Assembly: GCA_029976905.1 (NCBI GenBank)
Contig: JAPOLW010000097.1
Span: forward strand, 1-10,309
DNA from: a bacterium
GTDB taxonomy: Bacteria > Desulfobacterota > Binatia > UBA12015
Reading direction: 5' to 3'
Length of the DNA stretch: 10,309 bases
The notes beneath the pieces were generated by a model. The model saw only the letters and a list, made by a program, of their open reading frames with translations. It was not told the origin of the DNA and made no database searches. Position 1 is the first letter of the stretch, and each line of letters begins with the position of its first letter. The position numbers and the translations under genes were made by a program. Positions 1 to 5,761 of the stretch are shown piece after piece.

Positions 1-1
1 G

Positions 2-571
2 GTCCGCAAGCCCGCCGAGAGCGGCTGTGAACTCGTCGATGGAGAACCGTTCCCGGAGGACGCGGCGGCGTTGCGTGCCGCGGCCGGGGCGGTCGAGCCG
101 GTCGAGGACATCTGCGCCGTCCGACTGGAAGAGGCGCTCGCGCCGGCGGTGGCCGCGGTGCGCGCTGGGGTGTCGATCGACGTCGATGGTCTGGTGCAGT
201 CCTACCGCGCGCGCGCGGCCGATGTCGACGTGCTCCTGGTGGAGGGAGCGGGTGGGCTTCTGGTCCCCTTCGCACCGCAGGTCTCCTACGCCGACTTCGC
301 CGCGAAGATCGGCGCGCGCCTCCTTCTCGTGACCGCCGCGCGGCTCGGGGCGATCAATCACACGCTCCTCACCCTCGAGGTCGCCCGGGCGCGTGGTCTC
401 GAGGTGTTGGGTGTGGTCGTGAACCACGCCTTCGCCGAGGAGGATCTGGCGACCCGCACCCTGGCCGACACGTTGCGTGAGCTCATCGACGTCCCCTTGC
501 TCGGGGTCGTCCCCCATGGCGCCGATCCGGCGGCCCATCTGCCCCTGCCCGAGGCCCCCGTAGAAAGCTGA
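2..571 (+). CDS. bioD: Dethiobiotin synthetase, 5' end cut off by window
   Basis: This is the C-terminal 189 residues of an ATP-dependent dethiobiotin synthase. The enzyme carboxylates 7,8-diaminopelargonic acid and closes the ureido ring, the penultimate step of biotin synthesis in the cytoplasm. The frame is open from base 2 and begins with VRKPAESGC, matching the family's substrate-binding KPVxSG segment. VEGAGGLLVPF (encoded near 238-270) matches the characteristic BioD VEGAGG loop. The end carries the NH...GVVPHGAD segment expected near the nucleotide base site. The N-terminal P-loop (GTDTxVGKT type) lies before the window, so roughly 35 residues are missing. The TTG at 71 and ATG at 27 are not real starts: the first lies inside the conserved coding frame and the second is in another frame. 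No other bio gene follows, so bioD would be the last biotin gene here, with any partners upstream. Family assignment is secure. Confidence 0.9.
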   Translation, partial: VRKPAESGCELVDGEPFPEDAAALRAAAGAVEPVEDICAVRLEEALAPAVAAVRAGVSIDVDGLVQSYRARAADVDVLLVEGAGGLLVPFAPQVSYADFAAKIGARLLLVTAARLGAINHTLLTLEVARARGLEVLGVVVNHAFAEEDLATRTLADTLRELIDVPLLGVVPHGADPAAHLPLPEAPVES

Positions 572-596
572 GCGCGCCCGTCGTCCGATCGGTGGG

Positions 597-609
597 CCGG
601 CGGCGCCGG
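597..609 (+). terminator. Weak GC hairpin after bioD
   Basis: CCGGC-GGC-GCCGG forms a 5-bp stem with a 3-nt loop 25 nt after the bioD stop codon. There is no T-tract behind it, so it is at best a pausing or Rho-assisted end. In DNA this GC-rich such a stem can easily arise by chance. Confidence 0.2.
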
Positions 610-640
610 GGCGTTGACGTGGTGGTCGCGGCGGTGCAGT

Positions 641-646
641 AGGGAG
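641..646 (+). promoter_or_regulatory. Ribosome binding site of the esterase-like gene
   Basis: AGGGAG lies 5 nt before the ATG at 652. It supports that ATG as the start. Confidence 0.6.
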
Positions 647-651
647 CGGAC

Positions 652-1875
652 ATGATCACTGCGCGACCTGAAGAAGTCGGCGTGTCGAGCACGGGTCTCG
701 ACCGGATCACCCAACACCTCGGTCGCAGCTACGTCGATCCCGGAAAGATCGCGGGCTGCCTGACGCTGGTCGCCCGTCGCGGGGAGGTCGTGCACTGCGT
801 CGCGCAGGGCGAGATGGACCGTGAACGGGGCAAGCCGATGCACGAGGACACGATCTTCCGCCTCTACTCGATGTCCAAGCCGATCACGTCGGTCGCGCTC
901 ATGATGCTGGCCGAGGAAGGAGCTCTGCAGCTCTCGGATCCGGTGCATCGGTACATCCCCGAATGGAAGGATCTGCGCGTCTACCAGGCCGGGAACTACC
1001 CGCGTTTCCTCACCGTACCGGTCGAGCGCCCGATGACGGTGCACGATCTGCTCACGCACATGTCCGGGCTCACCTACGGCTTCATGGAGCGCACCAACGT
1101 CGATGCCGCGTACCGCAAGCTCGGTGTGCAGACGCGCATGGACGGCCCCGTTCTGCGCGACATGATCGAGGCTCTGGCGGGTCTTCCCCTGGAGTTCTCA
1201 CCGGGAACGGCCTGGAACTATTCGGTCTCCACCGATGTCGTGGGCTATCTCGTACAGACGATCAGCGGGCAGCCCTACGACCAGTTCCTGCAGGAGCGGA
1301 TCCTCACGCCTCTGGGCATGCGCGATACCGGATTCAACGTTCCCGATGCCGACGCCGACCGCTTTGCGGCTTGTTACGCCCGTACCTTCGGCAAACGCAC
1401 GATCCTTCAGGACGACCCCGAGCGCAGTGTCTACCGTGGTGGCGTCACCTTCCATTCCGGCGGTGGCGGTCTGGTGTCGACGGCGCATGATTATCTGCGT
1501 TTCTGTCGCATGCTGCTCGCCGGCGGCGAACTCGATGGCGCGCGGATCCTCGGCCCGCGCACGATCGAGTACATGACCCGCAACCACCTGCCGGGAGGGA
1601 AGGATCTGACGGCCCTGAGCGTCGGTGCCTTCAGCGAAACGATCTACGAGGGGACGGGCTTCGGGTTGGGGTTCTCGGTCGTCCTCGATCCGGTCGCCGC
1701 CCGGGTGACCAGCACCGGCGGCGAGTTCGCCTGGGGCGGTGCGGCGAGCACGGCCTTCTTCATCGACCCCCGCGAAGAGCTCATCGTGATCTTCCTGACG
1801 CAGCTCATGCCCTCGTCCACCTTCAACTTCCGCGGACAGATCAAGCAGATCGTCTACGGATCCCTGCTCGACTGA
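652..1875 (+). CDS. Family VIII esterase / class C beta-lactamase-fold serine hydrolase
   Basis: This 407-residue protein has the beta-lactamase/transpeptidase-like fold of family VIII carboxylesterases (EstB-like). The nucleophile motif SxxK is S73-M-S-K76 in LYSMSKPIT. The second motif has the catalytic tyrosine at Y190 (WNYSV), where class C beta-lactamases have YxN. The third motif is W361-G-G363 in place of the KTG box, as is usual in family VIII esterases. Length fits the family (about 380-430). No signal peptide or membrane segment is visible, so it is probably cytoplasmic. That argues against a periplasmic antibiotic-resistance role and for hydrolysis of short esters or related compounds. 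It starts 80 nt after bioD with its own ribosome binding site, and could be read through from bioD or transcribed alone. The fold assignment is firm; the substrate cannot be read from sequence. Confidence 0.88.
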   Translation: MITARPEEVGVSSTGLDRITQHLGRSYVDPGKIAGCLTLVARRGEVVHCVAQGEMDRERGKPMHEDTIFRLYSMSKPITSVALMMLAEEGALQLSDPVHRYIPEWKDLRVYQAGNYPRFLTVPVERPMTVHDLLTHMSGLTYGFMERTNVDAAYRKLGVQTRMDGPVLRDMIEALAGLPLEFSPGTAWNYSVSTDVVGYLVQTISGQPYDQFLQERILTPLGMRDTGFNVPDADADRFAACYARTFGKRTILQDDPERSVYRGGVTFHSGGGGLVSTAHDYLRFCRMLLAGGELDGARILGPRTIEYMTRNHLPGGKDLTALSVGAFSETIYEGTGFGLGFSVVLDPVAARVTSTGGEFAWGGAASTAFFIDPREELIVIFLTQLMPSSTFNFRGQIKQIVYGSLLD

Positions 1876-1895
1876 GTAGAAGGCGGACGCGGAAC

Positions 1896-1912
1896 GGCGC
1901 GTGGCGCGCGCC
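1896..1912. terminator. Candidate bidirectional hairpin between convergent genes
   Basis: GGCGCG (1896-1901) pairs with CGCGCC (1907-1912) around a 5-nt loop, in the 48-nt gap between the convergent esterase-like and MDR genes. The position suits a shared terminator, but there is no T-tract on either side, so this is tentative. Confidence 0.35.
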
Positions 1913-1923
1913 CCGGTGCTCGT

Positions 1924-2940
1924 TCAGCCGATTTCGATCGCGATCTTGCCGAAGTGGCGGCCACTCTCGAGGTGTTTCACGGCGCCGGCGAGGTCGGCCA
2001 TCGCAAAGGTATTGCCGATCACCGGGCGAAGTTCCTTCTTCTCGAAGAAGCGGCACATGCCGTCGAAGTCTTCGCGACTGCCCACGGTCACGCCGCGCAG
2101 GGTGATGTTGCGGGTCATCGCCACGGCCACGGGCAGGGAGGCGTTTCCAAAGCCGCTCAAGACGCCGACGATCGCCACATGTCCCCCGATCCGGGTGGCG
2201 AGAACGGACGGCCCAAGCGTCGTCTCTCCGGCGACGTCGACCACGATGTCGGCGCCCCGCCCACCGGTGAGTTCGCGAACGTCGGCCGACCAGTCGGGGC
2301 GGGTGCGGTAGTTGATCGTCTCCTCGGCGCCCAGGGCGCGCGCCCGTTCGAGTTTTTCGTCGGAGGAGGAGGTGGCGATCACCCGTGCTCCATGCGCCCG
2401 TGCGATCTGCAGCGCGAAGAGCGACACCCCACCGGTTCCCTGGACCACGACGGTCTGTCCGGCCTCGACGCCCCCGTCGAGGACCACGGCCGACCAGGCG
2501 GTGACCGCGGCGCAGGGGAGGGTGGCCGCCTCGACGTCCGAGAGGTGATGGGGCACTCGCACCAGGCAGGACGCGTCGACGACCATGTGCTCGGTGCAGC
2601 ATCCGTCGATCCCCTCTCCAAAGATCGGCTGCTTGCTGGCCGCCGTCGGCGGCCCGGAATGCCACGCTGGATAGAAATTGGGGGCGACCCGGTCGCCGGG
2701 TGCGACTCGACCCACACCTTCGCCCACGGCGAGGACGGTGCCGCAACCGTCGGAAAGGGGGACGCGCGGATAGGTGAGCCCGGGGATGAGTCCCCAGACG
2801 ACGACGGCGTCGTGGTAGTTCAGGCACGAGCCCGCCATGCGGAGCAGCGCCTTTCCGGGGCCCGGCTCGGGGACGTCGCGTGTGGTCGGGGCGATGCCTT
2901 CGACGCCGGCCGCCTCGAGTTGCATCGCGCGGCTCCGCAT
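1924..2940 (-). CDS. Zinc-free MDR-superfamily NAD(P)-dependent oxidoreductase
   Basis: This 338-residue medium-chain dehydrogenase/reductase is of the quinone-oxidoreductase/alcohol-dehydrogenase-like type. The N-terminal GroES-like domain (about 1-130) carries SCLNYHD (38-44), resembling the LNYRD/LNYHD segment of zinc-free MDR proteins rather than the GVCHTD zinc site. PLSDGCGTVLAVGEGV (61-76) is the usual DxxGxVxxVG segment. The Rossmann domain begins at QGTGGVSLFALQIA (167-180), a GxGGVS dinucleotide-binding turn. A structural-zinc four-cysteine lobe is not evident; C114-C115 are isolated. The first ATG (2940) is preferred: AGAAGGA stands 8 nt upstream. The alternative M6 (2925) also fits the family but has a poorer site. 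The frame stays open far upstream only because of base composition. It lies downstream of the permease on the same strand, separated by a repeat-bearing leader. It likely reduces an enone, aldehyde or quinone; the substrate is unknown. Confidence 0.88.
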   Translation of the reverse strand: MRSRAMQLEAAGVEGIAPTTRDVPEPGPGKALLRMAGSCLNYHDAVVVWGLIPGLTYPRVPLSDGCGTVLAVGEGVGRVAPGDRVAPNFYPAWHSGPPTAASKQPIFGEGIDGCCTEHMVVDASCLVRVPHHLSDVEAATLPCAAVTAWSAVVLDGGVEAGQTVVVQGTGGVSLFALQIARAHGARVIATSSSDEKLERARALGAEETINYRTRPDWSADVRELTGGRGADIVVDVAGETTLGPSVLATRIGGHVAIVGVLSGFGNASLPVAVAMTRNITLRGVTVGSREDFDGMCRFFEKKELRPVIGNTFAMADLAGAVKHLESGRHFGKIAIEIG

Positions 2941-3107
2941 CAGGAAGTTCCTTCTCGATCGGGCGCGGGCCGCCCCGGGGAGGGGGGCGCGGGCCGCCCC
3001 GGGGAGGGGGGCGCGGGCCGCCCCGGGGAGGGCGCCGTGGGGCGCCCCGGGGAGGGGGGCGCGGCCTGCATGGCCGGATCGGCGCGGATCTCGGTTCGTC
3101 TGGTCAT
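2940..3107 (-). CDS. Possible proline-rich leader ORF ahead of the MDR gene
   Basis: A 55-codon frame starts at ATG 3107 and ends with a TGA whose last base is the A of the MDR start codon (TGATG). The middle of the product is four Pro-rich eight-residue units of the type PSPGRPAP, encoded by the 24-bp array; the ends are MTRRTEIRAD and REGTS. No Shine-Dalgarno sequence precedes the ATG, but if the candidate promoter at 3119-3146 is real, the ATG would be only about 5 nt from the transcript end and could be read leaderless. It has no recognised homologue family. Any frame across a 24-bp repeat in DNA this GC-rich tends to stay open, so this may be chance. It is kept as a low-confidence candidate for a coupled leader peptide. 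Confidence 0.25.
   Translation of the reverse strand: MTRRTEIRADPAMQAAPPSPGRPTAPSPGRPAPPSPGRPAPPSPGRPAPDREGTS
2949..2955 (-). promoter_or_regulatory. Ribosome binding site of the MDR gene
   Basis: On the minus strand AGAAGGA is followed by 8 nt and ATG at 2940. It sits inside the small palindrome AGGAACTTCCT and selects the start at 2940 over the internal ATG at 2925. Confidence 0.65.
2963..3058. repeat. Four tandem 24-bp GC-rich repeats
   Basis: Four direct, gap-free units lie at 2963-2986, 2987-3010, 3011-3034 and 3035-3058. Units 1 and 2 are identical, unit 3 differs at one base and unit 4 at three bases. Each holds the core GCCCCGGGGAGGG, and a degenerate fragment of a fifth unit may follow at 3059. 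The unit is a multiple of three, so it repeats as eight codons in every frame. The plus strand carries runs of four to six G separated by short loops, a G-quadruplex-compatible pattern. The array lies wholly in the gap between the permease stop and the MDR start, and would be in the 5' leader of an MDR transcript. Confidence 0.95.
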
Positions 3108-3118
3108 CGCGGCGCCCG

Positions 3119-3146
3119 GTCTTATCGCCCCGTGCTGCGGTGTCAA
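3119..3146 (-). promoter_or_regulatory. Candidate sigma70-type promoter for the MDR gene
   Basis: On the minus strand a perfect TTGACA (3146-3141) is followed by a 16-nt spacer and TAAGAC (3124-3119), a partial -10 match. It begins 22 nt past the permease stop codon and points at the MDR gene about 180 nt downstream. The -35 match is striking in DNA of this composition; the -10 is weak. Confidence 0.4.
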
Positions 3147-3167
3147 CGCCGCTCGGGCGGCCCGCGG

Positions 3168-4610
3168 TCAGGAAGCCGTGGCCGGGCCGAGAAACCCCCG
3201 GACCCAGGCGGGGCCGTGGGTGAGGACGTACCAGCCGAAGAAGGCGGCCAGGAAGAGCGTCACCGCGGTCATCGTCCCCAGCCACGCGGTTGCTGCCGGG
3301 CCGCGGGGTTGGTCGTCGCCGAGATAGGCGCGACTGCGCTGCAGGCGCAGGAAGCCCAGGTAGGCCAGGGGCAGGAAGAGGCCGCAGACGATGTTGGTGG
3401 GCACGGCGACCCAGACGGCGATGTCGCTCCAGTACAGGCACCCGAGAATGCCGGGCGTGGGAAGCAGGGTCGCCCATTTGTAGCGCGTTCCACCGAATTC
3501 CCAGCCGAAGACCTCGGCGCAGACGAAGCCCGCGACGAGCATGTGCAGGGTCATGCTGCTCAATGCCATGCCGAGAATGCCGAGGCCGAAGACGACCCGG
3601 CCGACCTCGGGGCCGATGACCGCGCCGAGCGTCTGCGCCGCCTCCACCGGAGACAGACGGGTCCCGTCGTAGCCGGGCGACAGTGGGATGGTGTTCGCAG
3701 CGGCGATCGTGATGAGGCTGGTCGCCACCGCGTAGGGAATCAACATGCCCGCGAAGAGATCGAAGCGGGCCAACCCTCGATGCTCGCGGCTCCAGCCGCG
3801 AGCCAGCAGGCTGTAGGGGTAGAGGAAGAGCATGTTGATCCCGACGGCGGCGGCGAAGGTGCTCGCCACCAGGGTCGCCGCCGCCACGCCGCTGCGATCG
3901 GCCGGGATCTCGAAGGCGACGAAGCCGCGCAGGAGCGCGCCCGGGTCGGGGATGCCGGTGCGCGCGACGACGAGTCCGAAGCACGCGATGACGCCCCATA
4001 CGATGTATTTCAGGATGCGCTCGTAGACGCGCACCAGACGGTAGGACGAGCCGTAGAGAAGGCTCAACCCGATGGCCCACGCCAGGATCAAAATCCCGGC
4101 ACTCATCGGCCGCAGGCCGTCGATGCCCGCGACCGCGGCCAGGTCGACGACGACCGCCGAGGCAAGCGCGTAGTGGGAGAAGTGCCAGATGACCGAGGAG
4201 AGAAGTGCGCCGATGGACCACGCCGCCGCGAAGGGCGCGCCTGCGTAGTGGCTCATTGCGGTGAGCGGGCGCATGCCCGTGGAAAGGGTCTGGTGGGCGA
4301 CGGCGGCGAGCATGACGACGCCGCAGAGCATGGCGACCGGGGCCACCCAGAGAAGGGCGTAGCCGAAGACGGCTCCCGAGAAGAGCGCCGCGGTGGCGGT
4401 GCCGCCGCCGAGCGTCATCGCACTCTGCAGATAGCCGGGGCCGACGAGCGACGTATAGACGCGCAGGCGGTGCGGAAGCGTGGCGCTCCCGGCGGCGGCC
4501 AGCCGTTCGCGTTCCGCGGCGAGTTGGGCGGGATCGGGAGGGTGGGCGATGCGCAACCCGACCCGTGTCGCGTCGAGTTCGGCGCCTTCCAATTTCCCGG
4601 GGTCCCGCAT
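3168..4610 (-). CDS. Nramp-related (APC superfamily) membrane transporter
   Basis: This 480-residue integral membrane protein has about eleven hydrophobic segments after a hydrophilic N-terminal tail of about 50 residues. GPGYLQSAMTLGGGT (57-71) followed by FGYALLWV (82-89) aligns with the TM1/TM2 region of Nramp metal transporters, where the family has GPG...DPGN and then FGYxLLWV. Here DPGN is replaced by LGGGT. The TM6 region, normally with an MPH motif, reads GINMLFLYPYS (258-267). The residues that coordinate Mn or Fe in canonical Nramps are therefore absent. It belongs with a set of bacterial Nramp-related proteins of unknown substrate. The start at 4610 is favoured by AAGGAGG 6 nt upstream; the frame is open for 26 further codons to 4688, but without support. 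It is divergent from the SDR gene and upstream of the MDR gene. Family relationship is likely; substrate unknown. Confidence 0.82.
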   Translation of the reverse strand: MRDPGKLEGAELDATRVGLRIAHPPDPAQLAAERERLAAAGSATLPHRLRVYTSLVGPGYLQSAMTLGGGTATAALFSGAVFGYALLWVAPVAMLCGVVMLAAVAHQTLSTGMRPLTAMSHYAGAPFAAAWSIGALLSSVIWHFSHYALASAVVVDLAAVAGIDGLRPMSAGILILAWAIGLSLLYGSSYRLVRVYERILKYIVWGVIACFGLVVARTGIPDPGALLRGFVAFEIPADRSGVAAATLVASTFAAAVGINMLFLYPYSLLARGWSREHRGLARFDLFAGMLIPYAVATSLITIAAANTIPLSPGYDGTRLSPVEAAQTLGAVIGPEVGRVVFGLGILGMALSSMTLHMLVAGFVCAEVFGWEFGGTRYKWATLLPTPGILGCLYWSDIAVWVAVPTNIVCGLFLPLAYLGFLRLQRSRAYLGDDQPRGPAATAWLGTMTAVTLFLAAFFGWYVLTHGPAWVRGFLGPATAS

Positions 4611-4616
4611 GGACGC

Positions 4617-4623
4617 CCTCCTT
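4617..4623 (-). promoter_or_regulatory. Strong ribosome binding site of the transporter gene
   Basis: AAGGAGG on the minus strand is a near-perfect Shine-Dalgarno sequence, 6 nt before the ATG at 4610. It fixes the start and rules out the longer 506-residue reading from 4688. Confidence 0.85.
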
Positions 4624-4711
4624 GACGTCAAAGGGAAGGCCGAGTCAATCCGTACGGCCGCGCGCGCCGGAATCCAGACCCAGGACAACGTCCCCGAGCG
4701 TTTCCGTCTGG

Positions 4712-4741
4712 TTGCGGGCGTGGGGCAGCGAAGCCTAAACC
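4712..4741 (+). promoter_or_regulatory. Weak candidate promoter for the SDR gene
   Basis: In the 137-nt divergent spacer, TTGCGG (4712-4717) is followed by an 18-nt spacer and TAAACC (4736-4741). Transcription would begin at or next to the ATG at 4748. This would give a leaderless message, consistent with no Shine-Dalgarno sequence before that ATG. The box matches are poor. Confidence 0.22.
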
Positions 4742-4747
4742 ACGCCC

Positions 4748-5755
4748 ATGACGACGGGTTCCCGGCGGACGATCGCGCTTACCGGCGCAACGGGCTTCGT
4801 CGGCCGCCACGTCGTCGATCGCTTGCTCGAGGAGGAGGATCTGGAGCTGCGATGTCTGGTCCGGCCTTCGAGTCACGTGGACTCCCTCCGCGACCGCGGC
4901 CCACGCGTCTCCCTTTGCGTCGGTGACGTCGGCCGCCCCGAGACGCTCGCTCCCTTGCTCGAGGGGGCGTGGGGAGTCGTGAACCTCGCGGGCTACCGCG
5001 ACTTCTGGAGTGCCTCGCGCGCGCTCTACGACGAACTCAATCACCGGGGCGCACACAATGTCTTTCGCGCCGCCGTCGATGCGCACGTCCATCGGGCCGT
5101 GCAGGTGAGTACGCCGCTGGCCTTCGGGGTGCCGGAGCGCAACCCCTTCGACGAGAGGGATGCGCCCGGACCCCACCCCAGCGACTACGCCCGCAGCAAA
5201 CATCGCGGTGACCGTGCCGCCTGGCATTTGCACGAGAGCGCCGGCCTTCCCCTGACCGTGGTACACCTCGCCGCCGTGATCGGTGCGGGCGATCCGCGAC
5301 CCACCATGGAGGTGCGCCGGGCGGTGGAAGGGTGGCTTCCGGCGCTGGTGGGCGCCGATACGACCTACACCTACGTCTACGTTCGTGACGCGGCCGAGGC
5401 GATCGTGCGGGCGCTTCTTTCGCCGACGTCCGTCGGGCGCGCCTATCTCATCGGGACCCAGCGCGCGACCACCCGCGAGTACTTCGAGATCATCGGCCGG
5501 CTGGCCGGTGTTGCGGTGCCGCGTTGGAATCTGCCCGAGGGGATGTTGCTGCCGCTGGCGCGGGCCCTCGAGGTGGTTTCGTCCCTCACCGGCCAGCGAC
5601 CGGCGTTGCCCGTCGACATCCTGAAGACGACGGCGGCGGGCTCTCTGCTCTTCGACGGTGGTCGCGCGGTGCGCGAGCTGGGCATGGAATACACCCCGCT
5701 CGAGACGGCACTCGCCGAGGCCGTCGACGAGATCCGTCGCGAGCGCCCGGCTTGA
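4748..5755 (+). CDS. Extended SDR: NAD(P)-dependent epimerase/dehydratase or dihydroflavonol-reductase-like
   Basis: This 335-residue extended short-chain dehydrogenase/reductase carries the Rossmann glycine motif TGATGFVG at 12-19 directly after a beta strand. VVNLAGYRDFW (77-87) is the cofactor-binding strand region, and NHRGAHNV (98-105) matches the NxxGxxN motif. The catalytic set is visible as S121/T122 and the Y147-ARS-K151 motif. The C-terminal half contains YVYVRDAAEAIVRAL, typical of the VxDxAxA segment before the substrate domain. Length fits NAD-dependent epimerase/dehydratase and DFR/HpnA-like members (320-350). No Shine-Dalgarno sequence precedes the ATG; the glycine motif at residue 12 supports this start. 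It is divergent from the transporter and ends 6 nt from the S9 peptidase stop. Substrate could be a nucleotide sugar, an aldehyde or a sterol-like ketone; sequence alone does not decide. Confidence 0.87.
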   Translation: MTTGSRRTIALTGATGFVGRHVVDRLLEEEDLELRCLVRPSSHVDSLRDRGPRVSLCVGDVGRPETLAPLLEGAWGVVNLAGYRDFWSASRALYDELNHRGAHNVFRAAVDAHVHRAVQVSTPLAFGVPERNPFDERDAPGPHPSDYARSKHRGDRAAWHLHESAGLPLTVVHLAAVIGAGDPRPTMEVRRAVEGWLPALVGADTTYTYVYVRDAAEAIVRALLSPTSVGRAYLIGTQRATTREYFEIIGRLAGVAVPRWNLPEGMLLPLARALEVVSSLTGQRPALPVDILKTTAAGSLLFDGGRAVRELGMEYTPLETALAEAVDEIRRERPA

Positions 5756-5761
5756 GGGCGG

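Noticed and set aside
614..642. TTGACG followed by CAGTAG upstream of the esterase-like gene as a promoter
   Set aside because: The -35 match is good but the -10 hexamer matches the consensus at only two positions.
2963..3058. The tandem array as a CRISPR or integron-type array
   Set aside because: Units are contiguous with no unique spacers, and no cas, integrase or attC-like features are near.
1924..4221. A 765-codon open frame on the minus strand spanning the MDR gene and most of the permease region
   Set aside because: Only the part from 2940 down matches a protein family. The upstream part is Arg/Gly-rich out-of-frame translation of the permease gene, kept open by GC bias; it is not a fusion.
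2880..4625. A 581-codon plus-strand frame opposite the permease
   Set aside because: It is low-complexity, charged and Gly/Ala/Asp-rich antisense to a clear membrane protein with a strong ribosome binding site; no family features.
4611..4688. N-terminal extension of the transporter to 4688
   Set aside because: It would include the strong Shine-Dalgarno sequence inside the gene and consists of non-conserved Arg/Ala-rich residues.
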